Below, piece by piece: positions 28,569 to 37,193 of a DNA stretch of 50,165 bases. The stretch spans positions 1 to 50,165 of the forward strand of contig CAMIWE010000009.1 in assembly GCA_946402335.1 (NCBI GenBank). The letters are read 5' to 3'. A program made the position numbers and the translations under genes. Below the pieces are notes generated by a model that worked only from the letters and a program-made list of their open reading frames with translations, ran no database searches and was not told the origin of the DNA. The stretch comes from an uncultured Lachnoclostridium sp. GTDB lineage: Bacteria; Bacillota; Clostridia; Lachnospirales; Lachnospiraceae. Position 1 is the first letter of the stretch. Each line of letters begins with the position of its first letter.

Positions 28569-31500
28569 TTATTTTTTCTTATCCGTGATCAGGGATTCAA
28601 AATCCTCCGGCGGCATCGGAGCATTGAGCTTTCGCTGTTCCATCGCCACCAGCAGTCCGGAGTATTCCGGGTTCGTCCGCATCACGCCTGCAGGAAGATC
28701 CTTCGGGGCTGCGTTGATCGCGCAACGTGCCAGATAAGCATCGATATCCACGATAAATCCGTTGTTCTGCAGCTCCTGCAAAATGGTCATTGCGGTATTG
28801 AAACTTTCGGTACTCATCTGCCCGTCCGGAACAACGATCTCAATCTGCCCGGCGGGGATGCTGTAACGCTGCTGCAGGAATTTGACGCGGTTCATGAAAT
28901 CCGCGCCGAACATATACTGCCAGGAAAGACGCAGGGAGATCACCGGGGGCTCTGCGCCGCCGTCAATCCACTCCCGAAGGAGCCTGCATGTTTCCTTATG
29001 CACATAATAATCGAGTTCGGTAACAAATCCGTTCTCTTCAAAGATCGGCTCGAAGGAACACGGCTCGATAACCTGTCCCTCGGCGGTGATCCAGCGGACC
29101 AGTGCTTCTGCGCCGCAGATTGCGCCGGTCTCGGGCTCGCGCTTCGGCTGGAAGAATACCTTGAACTCGCGGTTGCTCATGGCATCGCGCATCGAATGCT
29201 CGACGAACTCGCGGAAACTGTTCACGGCACGCAGGTCCTCGGTATAGAACGCGATCGCAACGGTGGGTGCATCCTGCATGCTTCCGATGCTTCTCGCTGC
29301 CACCTTTGCCCGGTCCATCGCCTCCGGAACGCTGTTCTCGTGATTGATAAACTTGTAAATGCCGCACCATACGTTCAGCTGCATATCCGGGTACAGCCGG
29401 ATAACCGCCGTATGCGCAGCCTCCATCATCATCTGGATTCTCGCTTCGGTCCGTTCCTTGTCGTCATACTGCATCATGAGCATGAAGTTCGCGCCGTTCT
29501 GGCGGGCGAACAGTTCCTCGGTCTTTAAGAAGGAATTGAGCGTCGCGGAGAACACTTTCAAAATCTCGTTACATGCGGAATAGCCCCATACGTCGTTCAG
29601 ATCGCCGAACTGCGGAAAATAAAACGAAACAAAGCAGATATTCGCTCTCTCGTGTTCGGAAACGTAACGGTTTGCTTCCTCTTCGAATTTTTCGATTGTC
29701 AGGCGGCCGGTAAGCGCGTCTCTGGAACGCACGCGGTCGACAAATTCGGTCACGTCGGCCCAGCACAGAAGCACCTGGTTGCCTTCCTTTTCCTCAACCA
29801 GGGAAGCGCTTGTGGAAATCCAGCGCTTCTGTTTCTCATAATACGACTCGGTCGTGAACACCTTGGTCTTCTTCGTAAGTCCGGCAACCGGGCAGTTCAC
29901 ACAGGGTTCCTTGCGGCCCATGATGGCACTGAAGCATTTCTCGCCGGAATGTGCCTCGGGATACTGGCGTCCCGTATAGTCACCGACATAAACCAGTTCA
30001 AAGGTGTCGGGATGGATTGCGTAGTTGGTGATCTGCTGGTTCTCGATAATGGCACGTGCATAACGCACTTCCTCATCGAGCATCTCTCTCGTACGCGCAC
30101 GGTCGATATAGATTCCGATCAGGCGGCCGATATGCGTTAAGATATCCTGCTCCTCCTTCGTCCAGTTCGCGTCGGCGTCCTTCGTAAAGGTCAGGTAGGC
30201 AAATGTGTCCGGACGGTCCAGGATCACATACTGGAAGATCGACTCGTTCGGATAAAATTCCTTCATTTCATCTGGAATGTTCATTCCGAGCTGTGCGGAG
30301 TTCGTGCAGATGAAAACATCATCGTTCGAGAAGCGGTTCTTCAGTTCCCGCCTCGACGAGCGGAGAATCTCCTCAAAAGCCTTCACATGCGGGTTCTCGC
30401 CGGCCTCCCAGTTGCAGCGCAGGTTAAGCAGCTGCTTTTCGGGATCGATGATCACCGCATAAATGCGCTTGTAGCCGTAGTATTTGCCGACCTCGCCGAA
30501 GATTGCGGTAAGGTCTTCGTCGCCGGTGCCGTTGGCGGCAAGCATATCAAAAATCCTGCCGACGATATTCTTCTCAACCGGACCGTACTGTGTCTGCTGC
30601 TCCCGCTCGACAATCTTCTTGGCTTCCGGCTTCTCTGCGGGTTCCTCTTCCTTCTGGACCGGACGGTACATCCGGTGCTCCTCGATGGAATTGTCGTAAA
30701 TCGTACAGTTGTTGTTCGGGTTCTTCCTGGACTCCTCAAGAGCGGTCAGTGCCTTGCGGTGCAGGCTTGCGTAATCGCGGCCGTCCTTCGGGAATACCGA
30801 AACACCGATATTGACCTCCACCGTTCCGCCGCGCTTCAGCTCGATCCGTTCGGCAGCCTTGCCGACCGCACGGGCGATCGCATATACTTCCGCAGGCGTG
30901 CGGATATCCGTTTTTAACATGATAAATTCACCGTCCTGCGTATGGGCGATGCAGTCCGATGCCATAAATACCGAACCGAGTCCGCCGGCCATCTTCTCTA
31001 GCACGTACTCGCCGTACGCATGGCCGTAGGTATCCGTGATGGAACTCAGGTTGTCGACGTTTAAAACGAAGAAGACGATACGGTCCGCTTCGCTGCTGTC
31101 TTTGATCAGATTCTCCAGCCGCTCGCGGATGGCATTCTGCGTCATCAGGCCGGTCACGCTGTCGCGGTCGGCTTCCTTCACGGTAACCTGCTCGTTCTTC
31201 TTCTCCTGGTCCACATTGATCGTCCGGCCCATAACGCGGGCAGGCAGACCTTTGCTGTTGAATACGGTGTATCCTTCATAGCGGAGCCATACCGTCTTGC
31301 CGGGTTCCACATAAGAGCGGATATCATAGGAAAATGTTTCGTCTCCGTTCTGAAGACTGCGGCACAAGGTCTCAAAGATCGCGATATCTTCTTCATAAAT
31401 CAGACCGGATGCAAGCATGTTATTCCGAAAGTTCGGAATACGCAGGCGGTCCTTCTCTCCCATTCCTTCACCGAGACGGCTCTGCACAAGGATTCCGGTA

Positions 31501-31628
31501 GACACGGTGTACTCCCAAAGACCGCACGTAACCATGCCGGAAATGATGCGGTATTTCTGCCGCTCCAGTTCCAGTTCCTGCTGCAGTTCCTGAATTCTCT
31601 GTTCCCCATTCTGATTGGTGTTTGCCAT
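28569..31628 (-). CDS. PAS-GGDEF-GAF-PAS-GGDEF-EAL signalling protein with degenerate c-di-GMP domains
   Basis: 1019 residues, soluble. N-terminal short coiled coil (8-28), PAS-like sensor (30-140), GGDEF-like domain (150-312) with QDGEF at 231-235 instead of GGDEF, GAF-like domain (355-510), PAS-like domain with CVNCP (515-632), a second GGDEF-like domain (634-795) with NGANF at 711-715, and an EAL-like domain (805-1005). The EAL domain keeps EALVRW (841-846), but the metal and catalytic residues usually found in NLS, ExxTE and DDFG motifs are replaced (LRLS, EIVV, DIDAY). So it is predicted not to make c-di-GMP and probably not to cleave it; a receptor or protein-interaction role is inferred. 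It has its own promoter. Confidence 0.85.
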   Translation of the reverse strand: MANTNQNGEQRIQELQQELELERQKYRIISGMVTCGLWEYTVSTGILVQSRLGEGMGEKDRLRIPNFRNNMLASGLIYEEDIAIFETLCRSLQNGDETFSYDIRSYVEPGKTVWLRYEGYTVFNSKGLPARVMGRTINVDQEKKNEQVTVKEADRDSVTGLMTQNAIRERLENLIKDSSEADRIVFFVLNVDNLSSITDTYGHAYGEYVLEKMAGGLGSVFMASDCIAHTQDGEFIMLKTDIRTPAEVYAIARAVGKAAERIELKRGGTVEVNIGVSVFPKDGRDYASLHRKALTALEESRKNPNNNCTIYDNSIEEHRMYRPVQKEEEPAEKPEAKKIVEREQQTQYGPVEKNIVGRIFDMLAANGTGDEDLTAIFGEVGKYYGYKRIYAVIIDPEKQLLNLRCNWEAGENPHVKAFEEILRSSRRELKNRFSNDDVFICTNSAQLGMNIPDEMKEFYPNESIFQYVILDRPDTFAYLTFTKDADANWTKEEQDILTHIGRLIGIYIDRARTREMLDEEVRYARAIIENQQITNYAIHPDTFELVYVGDYTGRQYPEAHSGEKCFSAIMGRKEPCVNCPVAGLTKKTKVFTTESYYEKQKRWISTSASLVEEKEGNQVLLCWADVTEFVDRVRSRDALTGRLTIEKFEEEANRYVSEHERANICFVSFYFPQFGDLNDVWGYSACNEILKVFSATLNSFLKTEELFARQNGANFMLMMQYDDKERTEARIQMMMEAAHTAVIRLYPDMQLNVWCGIYKFINHENSVPEAMDRAKVAARSIGSMQDAPTVAIAFYTEDLRAVNSFREFVEHSMRDAMSNREFKVFFQPKREPETGAICGAEALVRWITAEGQVIEPCSFEPIFEENGFVTELDYYVHKETCRLLREWIDGGAEPPVISLRLSWQYMFGADFMNRVKFLQQRYSIPAGQIEIVVPDGQMSTESFNTAMTILQELQNNGFIVDIDAYLARCAINAAPKDLPAGVMRTNPEYSGLLVAMEQRKLNAPMPPEDFESLITDKKK

Positions 31629-31692
31629 TCTGACACCCTCCTCCTATTCCCCTTACCTTTACCCCAAATGTAAGGACAATATGTCACTCTTT

Positions 31693-31722
31693 ATCATACA
31701 CTATTCCGAACGGAAAATCCAA
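31693..31722 (-). promoter_or_regulatory. Promoter for the GGDEF/EAL gene
   Basis: Minus strand: -35 TTGGAT (31722-31717), spacer of 18, -10 TATGAT (31698-31693). Confidence 0.55.
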
Positions 31723-31747
31723 CAGTTTTCATCCTTTCAAAGACAGA

Positions 31748-31791
31748 AATCCCGCGCGGACAGCTTTTTTCACCTGTTACCGCGCGGGATT
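31748..31791 (-). terminator. GC-rich terminator-like hairpin after surface protein 1
   Basis: 12-bp perfect stem AATCCCGCGCGG (31748-31759) with CCGCGCGGGATT (31780-31791), extended inside by ACAG/CTGT. On the minus strand it is followed by TCTGTCTTTG. Confidence 0.7.
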
Positions 31792-31844
31792 CTCATTTTC
31801 TGACATAATTTGTTACATGTTCCGGCAAACCGGTCCGGACAAAG

Positions 31845-34298
31845 TTAATTGTAATCTTCGTCAGCCGGGTCTGAGGTTTTTTCCTCGTTAGCCGGGTTTG
31901 ACGGGTCTGCTTCGTTAACCGGTTCCGCCGGGTTCTCTGCTCCGTCTGTTCCTTCGGGTGTATCTTTCTTTTTATAAACGATACAGAAAGCTACGGCGCA
32001 CAACACAATTACCGCTATCGGGATTGCAAACCATATGGGCGAAATGCCTTTCTCCTTCTCATCCGATGCCGGTTTCTTCGCATCCGTCGGCTCGCCGGGA
32101 GTATTCACAGGCAGCGGGGACGGCGTAACGGTAGGCGTGTTCGTCACGGTAACCACAGGCTCAGTGGGAACAGGCGACGGCGTCACGGCAGGTTCCTCCG
32201 TCGGTTCGGGCGTGAGTGTAGGCGTTTCGGGGGAATCAATCGTATGCACCGCGGTAATCGTCACGCCTTTTTTGGGCATCTCAAACCAGACACTGACACC
32301 CTCTTTCGGATTGAACACATTTTCCGTCGGATGCAGCTCCACGTCATCCGATTTCCAGCCGTTTACACGGCCGTTTGACGAGCTCGGAAACACCACGATC
32401 TTCGTCCCGGCTTTAATGAGTTTGTCGGTGATCCATTCTCCGTTCTTCTCGTCCCGAATCATGCCTTCCGAAACCGTTACAGGAAAATACTCGCTCGGGT
32501 CCAACACCTTATAATAAGTTTCGTTGGCTTTCTCCACATCCACAGTGAAGGTGATCGGACCGTAGGCATAATCCTTTATCGGAACGGTCGTTGACTTCCA
32601 AAGGCTGTAATCCCGGGTCCTCCATATTTCGGATGGTCTTCCGAGCACACAAGCCGGGTAGCCTTCCCAATCACTTCCATTGATGTCATAGGTTCCGTCA
32701 CCGTCAAGATCCACACCGAAGTTCGCATCTTCCCTGTATCCGGAAAGAAGCAGTGCGTTAATCAGGATCTGCATTTCCTCGCTTCTGCTTTTCCCGATGT
32801 CATTTGTCAAATCAATGGTATACGGTGTCTGTTTGGTTACCGTGACGGCCCGGATTTCCACATCCTTTGCCGGCATGGTAAACGTGAGCTTGACAGAACC
32901 GGTTTTAAGCTCCGCGAAATCGGATTCCCAGCCCTTAAAATAGTGTCCCGCCTTGGCGTCTCTGACTATAATAATCTCTTTGCCGGGCCGTGCGGAGGTA
33001 ATCCGGTTTCCGTCTTCATCCTCAGCATGTCCTCCGGTCACGGTAATCGCATAGGTTTCCCTAAGCTGCGGGGTACCGAATCGTAACGTAATCGGGTAAA
33101 ACGGTCCGTAATTCAGTCCCTTTAAGGTGATATCTCCTGTCGCGCTGCATCGGGGCAGCAGGGTATAATAATTCATAGACTCCCCGGAAACCCCGGCATT
33201 CCAGCTTCCCCATTTAATATCCGGTGTTCCGTCTCCGTCTACATCCGATCCTTCTTCTATGTATTGACACCCAGTCAGGGTCTCATAAAGGCTCCCTGTA
33301 GCGCCGTATTCGCGTATCATGGCGGCTCCACTTGATAAATCAATCAGAAGGGGCACCTTCTTACCGGTTACCGGACGGACCGTAACATCCCTCGAGGGCA
33401 TAAAAAACCAGCCTTCGTCATTGCCCCCCTCTACAACACCGCTTCCATATGTCATGCAAAAAGGATCTTTGACTCCATCAAGTGTCCACTGCTTCAGGTA
33501 TTCGGTTTCATTGGCCTCATATTTCACATATACCGAGCTTCCGGGCGCTGCCTCGTAAACGGTATCGTCACCATAATATGCGTGCCCGCCGATAACAGTA
33601 ATCTTATAAGAGGAACGCACGGGCTCATTTCCGAAATCAAGCGTAATCGGCCAATACGGAAGATTATTCTTTGCCTTTTTGAGCTGTATTGTCCCGCGAA
33701 CGCTTCCGCCCTCTTTCGGATAAAGGAACGTCATATGCACATGCCCTGCGTCGCCTGAATACAACGCAATCACGACATCTTTCGTTCCGTCACCGTCCAG
33801 ATCGATCCCCTTGTCGCCCACCGGCAAATTCCATGTTTCCGTGGCGGCCGAGCCAAAGGAACACCCGTAAGCATCACAGAGGTATTCGGCAAGCATGGAG
33901 TAATAACAATAATAGTCCCCATCCAGCTGTTGAAGCGCGGTATTCCCGGTCATGTCGAGGGTATACGGCGTCTGCTGTTTTCTGACAGCCTTCACGGTCG
34001 TATCCTTTCCCGGCATGCTGATGGACACACGGCTCTCTCTTGGAAGAGTCTCCCCGTTTACGATCCAATCGCAGACATAAGTTCCTTCCTGATAATCAGG
34101 CTCCAGTACGATGTAATCCCCTTTCTTAGCGGAAGTTATAACCTCACTGTTGCCGTTTTGGGCAACTCCGCCCTCAACGGTAATGCGATAGGTCTTCTCT
34201 TCTTCCGAAGAGGCGTCTCCCGCAAGGACTGTTCCCATACTGAAGAATAACGCCGTCAAAGCGCACAATATCCCCCACAAAAACTTCTTTCGGTTCAT
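31845..34298 (-). CDS. Surface repeat protein 1 (A/B-module family, separate copy)
   Basis: 817 residues. Signal peptide 1-26. Four A modules (36-108, 230-313, 415-489, 604-688), each running from a strand such as YAITVTGGHAEDEDGNRIT to FTMPAKDVEIRAV and resembling divergent InlB B-repeats, alternate with three B modules (109-229, 314-414, 490-603). Each B module opens with a TPYTIDLT-like strand, holds a calcium-type loop (DLDGDGTKD, DVDGDGTPD, DLDGDGTYD) and the first two end in PYWPITLDFG-like strands. A Thr/Pro linker (690-748), membrane helix (753-775) and acidic tail follow. No LPXTG. Predicted membrane-anchored and extracellular; ligand unknown. Closest in order to surface protein 5 (44769-47261). 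Its ribosome binding site lies in the last unit of a short tandem repeat. Confidence 0.85.
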   Translation of the reverse strand: MNRKKFLWGILCALTALFFSMGTVLAGDASSEEEKTYRITVEGGVAQNGNSEVITSAKKGDYIVLEPDYQEGTYVCDWIVNGETLPRESRVSISMPGKDTTVKAVRKQQTPYTLDMTGNTALQQLDGDYYCYYSMLAEYLCDAYGCSFGSAATETWNLPVGDKGIDLDGDGTKDVVIALYSGDAGHVHMTFLYPKEGGSVRGTIQLKKAKNNLPYWPITLDFGNEPVRSSYKITVIGGHAYYGDDTVYEAAPGSSVYVKYEANETEYLKQWTLDGVKDPFCMTYGSGVVEGGNDEGWFFMPSRDVTVRPVTGKKVPLLIDLSSGAAMIREYGATGSLYETLTGCQYIEEGSDVDGDGTPDIKWGSWNAGVSGESMNYYTLLPRCSATGDITLKGLNYGPFYPITLRFGTPQLRETYAITVTGGHAEDEDGNRITSARPGKEIIIVRDAKAGHYFKGWESDFAELKTGSVKLTFTMPAKDVEIRAVTVTKQTPYTIDLTNDIGKSRSEEMQILINALLLSGYREDANFGVDLDGDGTYDINGSDWEGYPACVLGRPSEIWRTRDYSLWKSTTVPIKDYAYGPITFTVDVEKANETYYKVLDPSEYFPVTVSEGMIRDEKNGEWITDKLIKAGTKIVVFPSSSNGRVNGWKSDDVELHPTENVFNPKEGVSVWFEMPKKGVTITAVHTIDSPETPTLTPEPTEEPAVTPSPVPTEPVVTVTNTPTVTPSPLPVNTPGEPTDAKKPASDEKEKGISPIWFAIPIAVIVLCAVAFCIVYKKKDTPEGTDGAENPAEPVNEADPSNPANEEKTSDPADEDYN

Positions 34299-34302
34299 TT
34301 TC

Positions 34303-34395
34303 CTTTTCCTCCCGCAGGCGCTGCACCTGAAAAGATATCTCCCGCAGACGCTGCCCCTGATACAATATTTTCTCCCGCAAACGTTATGCCTGATA
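34303..34395 (-). repeat. Three short tandem repeats from the end of the DJ-1 gene into the leader of surface protein 1
   Basis: On the minus strand three units begin at 34395, 34362 and 34332 (periods 33 and 30). Each contains TATCAGG or TTTCAGG and CAGCGTCTGCGGGAG or close variants. Unit one contains the DJ-1 stop codon; unit three provides the GGGAGG ribosome binding site of the next gene. In frame the units would read YQxQRLRE, with a stop in the first. Confidence 0.8.
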
Positions 34396-34932
34396 CTGAA
34401 TCGCCTTTCCGACTCTTTCCGCCTCCGCCGGCGAAAATACCGAGAGAAGCTTTAAGGCAAACGGTACCGATACACCCATGCCTTTGCCGGTAATGATATT
34501 GCCGTCCTGTACAACCGCGTCACTGCATACGGTTGCTCCGAGCAGTTTATCTTCAAATCCCGGGTAGCAGGTTGCCTTGCGGCCCTTTAAAAGGCCGTTC
34601 ATGCCGAGCACGCTCGGTGCGGCGCAGATCGCGGCAATGTAGCGTTCCGCATCGCGGTATGCAAACAAAAGGTTGCGAAGTCCCTCGTGTGCCATGAGCG
34701 CGTTCGTTCCTTTTCCGCCGCCCGGAAGTACGAGCATATCCGCATCCATAAGCCGGTCCTCATCAAACAGCATGTCCGCCCCGATCGGGATATTATGCGA
34801 ACCGAGAATCTCTTTCTTTCCGGTCACGGAAACCGTCACGGTTTCCACGTCGCCTCTGCGAAGGATATCAACAGCGGTAAGCGCCTCGATCTCTTCTACT
34901 CCGTTAGCTAAAAAAACATATGCTTTCGCCAT
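34384..34932 (-). CDS. DJ-1/PfpI family protein
   Basis: 182 residues from the ATG at 34932 (AGGAAAG five bases upstream; longer in-frame starts lack a site). [27 protein letters not shown] is the DJ-1 N terminus with the conserved Glu; nucleophilic-elbow Cys103 in [11 protein letters not shown]. Family includes glyoxalase/deglycase and redox-sensing proteins; the YajL/ThiJ type is closest. Cytoplasmic. Followed by surface protein 1 after 85 bases made up mostly of tandem repeat. Confidence 0.93.
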   Translation of the reverse strand: MAKAYVFLANGVEEIEALTAVDILRRGDVETVTVSVTGKKEILGSHNIPIGADMLFDEDRLMDADMLVLPGGGKGTNALMAHEGLRNLLFAYRDAERYIAAICAAPSVLGMNGLLKGRKATCYPGFEDKLLGATVCSDAVVQDGNIITGKGMGVSVPFALKLLSVFSPAEAERVGKAIQYQA

Positions 34933-34969
34933 ATCGTCTTTCCTCCGAATTTCTTTTGCGATTGTTGGG

Positions 34970-34998
34970 ATATTATCATATTCGTACGGAAAATGCAA
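34970..34998 (-). promoter_or_regulatory. Promoter for the DJ-1 gene
   Basis: Minus strand: -35 TTGCAT (34998-34993), spacer of 17, -10 TAATAT (34975-34970). Confidence 0.5.
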
Positions 34999-35097
34999 CA
35001 AATTCGGACGGTTTTCACATTTTTTCCTTTTCCGGCGAGGATTTGTTTCATCCTGCAAAATTCATTCAGAAAATGCAAAACTGTATCGAAAAAACTA

Positions 35098-35126
35098 TTG
35101 TCTTCTTTCCCTTCAGGTTTTATGAT
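35098..35126 (+). promoter_or_regulatory. Promoter for the GH51 gene
   Basis: -35 TTGTCT (35098-35103), spacer of 17, -10 TATGAT (35121-35126). Confidence 0.6.
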
Positions 35127-35262
35127 AGTACTGTTAAGCGATTGGGATTGTTATGCGCATCCGGGAGGCCTTTCTGCACGCTTTGACATATGCGGTCACG
35201 GAGTCCGTCCGTGCGGCGCACATACCCCTTTTGCAATTACCCGATATAAGGAGGATACCCCT

Positions 35263-36747
35263 TTGATTTCAAAGAAACTGACGATCAACACCGCAGCGAA
35301 GAAAGCCGAGATCAAAAAAGAAATCTACGGCCATTTTTCCGAGCATCTCGGACGCTGTATCTACGGCGGAATCTATGTCGGCGAAGACTCCGACATTCCG
35401 AACACCAGAGGCCTTCGGAACGACGTTGTGGCTGCACTTAAGGACATGGGCATTCCGGTACTCCGCTGGCCGGGCGGCTGCTTTGCCGACGAGTACCACT
35501 GGATGAACGGCATCGGCCCCAAGGACAAGCGCGTAACCATGATCAATACCAACTGGGGCGGCGTAACCGAGGATAACAGCTTCGGTACCCACGAATTTAT
35601 GGATCTGTGTGAGCAGATCGGCTGTGAGCCTTACATCAGCGGCAATGTCGGAAGCGGCACCGTTCGCGAAATGTCCGAATGGATTGAGTACATGACCAGC
35701 GACAATGTTTCGCCCATGACCGATCTTCGTAAAGCCAACGGACGCGAGAAGCCCTGGCATCTTAAGTACCTCGGAATCGGTAACGAGAACTGGGGCTGCG
35801 GCGGATTCATGACGCCCGAATACTATGCAAACCAGTACCGCCAGTTCCAGCAGTTCTGCAAGGACTACGGCAGCAATAAACTGTTTAAGGTTGCCTGCGG
35901 CCCGAACGGCGGCGATACGACCTGGACCGAGAAACTGATGAGCATGCTGAATCCGATGATCGCAGGCGCCATCAGCCTTCACTTCTACACCATCCCGACC
36001 GGAAACTGGAACGACAAAGGAAACGCCACCGGTTTCAGCGAGGAGCTTTACAACCGTACCATCCGTGAGACGCAGAACATCGCTCCAATCATCGAAAGCC
36101 ATTTAAAGGTTATGGACAAATACGATCCCGACCACAAGATCGGTCTGATCGTCGATGAGTGGGGATGCTGGTACAACGTTGAAGAAGGCACCAATCCCGG
36201 ATTCCTTTACCAGCAGAACACGATGCGTGACGCAATCGTTGCTTCCGTTAACCTGAACATCTTTAACAACCGCGCGGACCGTATCGTTATGGCCAACATC
36301 GCACAGGTTGTCAATGTACTGCAGTCGGTTGTTCTTACGGAAGGTTCGAAGATGCTTCGCACCCCGACCTATCATGTTTTCAAAATGTACAAGCCCCATC
36401 AAGGTTCTACGCTTGTAGAAACAAAGCTTGAGAACACGATGTACGCCCATGAAGACATTGCCTATACGGATATTTCCTGCTCCGCTTCCGAAACGAAGGA
36501 CGGCGATCTGTTCGTAACGCTCAGTAATGCAAACCTTCACGAGGAATATGTTCTCGATGTAGCAATCGATAAAGCATTCTCGAAGTATGACGCTCGCATC
36601 CTGACCGGTGCTATGGGCGATTACAACACATTTGACGCACCCGACCAGGTTATCGATAAGGCTTATAGCGGAATCGCTCTGAACGGCTCCGCCGCGAAGA
36701 TTACGCTTCCTCCCTGCAGCGTCGTAACCGTGAAGTTTACGAAATGA
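35263..36747 (+). CDS. GH51 alpha-L-arabinofuranosidase
   Basis: 494 residues, normal for GH51. The start is a TTG at 35263, with AAGGAGG eight bases upstream; an open frame further upstream has no start with a ribosome site. Catalytic acid/base Glu175 in [11 protein letters not shown] and nucleophile Glu299 in [10 protein letters not shown], plus [15 protein letters not shown] near residue 66. Releases terminal arabinofuranose from arabinan or arabinoxylan oligosaccharides. There is no signal peptide, so it acts in the cytoplasm on imported oligosaccharides. Overlaps the next gene by four bases. Confidence 0.96.
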   Translation: MISKKLTINTAAKKAEIKKEIYGHFSEHLGRCIYGGIYVGEDSDIPNTRGLRNDVVAALKDMGIPVLRWPGGCFADEYHWMNGIGPKDKRVTMINTNWGGVTEDNSFGTHEFMDLCEQIGCEPYISGNVGSGTVREMSEWIEYMTSDNVSPMTDLRKANGREKPWHLKYLGIGNENWGCGGFMTPEYYANQYRQFQQFCKDYGSNKLFKVACGPNGGDTTWTEKLMSMLNPMIAGAISLHFYTIPTGNWNDKGNATGFSEELYNRTIRETQNIAPIIESHLKVMDKYDPDHKIGLIVDEWGCWYNVEEGTNPGFLYQQNTMRDAIVASVNLNIFNNRADRIVMANIAQVVNVLQSVVLTEGSKMLRTPTYHVFKMYKPHQGSTLVETKLENTMYAHEDIAYTDISCSASETKDGDLFVTLSNANLHEEYVLDVAIDKAFSKYDARILTGAMGDYNTFDAPDQVIDKAYSGIALNGSAAKITLPPCSVVTVKFTK

Positions 36748-37073
36748 GTAAGGAACTGACCAACCTAACGATTGAGGCCGGCGCCACGGCTCCGAATGGT
36801 TTACAATCCGCAGCAGGTGCCCCGTCCTCGCTCCGCTTCTGCCGGAAGTGTCTTCTTGAAGGCGTTACGCAGGAAGAGATGACGGCGAAGATTCGAGATT
36901 ATCTCGCCGCCCTTCCCGAAGAGGAACAGACCGCCCCTACGGTGTACAACAGCCGCCTGGCCGTTTGCGGAACCTGTTCCCGCCTGGAAAACGGATTATG
37001 TAAGGAATGCGGCTGCTTCGTCCTCTACCGCGCCGGACGGGCAAGCCTTAAGTGTCCGGTTGAGAAGTGGTAA
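36744..37073 (+). CDS. DUF6171 family small cysteine-rich protein
   Basis: 109 residues. Cys33-x2-Cys36, Cys75-x2-Cys78, Cys86-x2-Cys89 with Cys91, and Cys104 suggest one or two zinc ribbons; RFCRKCL and [20 protein letters not shown] are the core. Similar small proteins are widespread in Clostridia and have no known function. The start codon overlaps the GH51 stop (ATGA), so it is translationally coupled to an enzyme with no obvious functional tie. A bidirectional terminator follows. Confidence 0.8.
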   Translation: MSKELTNLTIEAGATAPNGLQSAAGAPSSLRFCRKCLLEGVTQEEMTAKIRDYLAALPEEEQTAPTVYNSRLAVCGTCSRLENGLCKECGCFVLYRAGRASLKCPVEKW

Positions 37074-37087
37074 ATTGACAGAACAAG

Positions 37088-37131
37088 AAAACAGAGTGCC
37101 TTTGCCGGATAGCAAAAGCACTCTGTTTTTT
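37088..37131. terminator. Bidirectional terminator between DUF6171 and surface protein 2
   Basis: Perfect stem AAAACAGAGTGC (37088-37099) with GCACTCTGTTTT (37118-37129), inner TTTGC/GCAAA pairing. Runs of T follow on the plus strand (TTTTTTG) and on the minus strand (GTTTTCTTG), serving both convergent genes. Confidence 0.88.
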
Positions 37132-37193
37132 GTTTTCTCTTTCTTTACAAACCAATCATGCTGCACAGGACTTAAGTTGTGAATTGGTGATGC

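Larger units (their letters stand above)
34933..35262. other. 330-bp divergent intergenic region between DJ-1 and GH51 genes
   Basis: No gene is supported. It holds back-to-back promoters: minus 34970-34998 for the DJ-1 gene and plus 35098-35126 for the arabinofuranosidase gene, leaving a leader of about 130 bases before the latter. No riboswitch or clear operator was recognised. Confidence 0.5.

Noticed and set aside
34993-35262. N-terminal extension of the arabinofuranosidase
   Set aside because: The frame is open, but it covers the predicted promoter and lacks family similarity; the TTG at 35263 has an ideal ribosome binding site.
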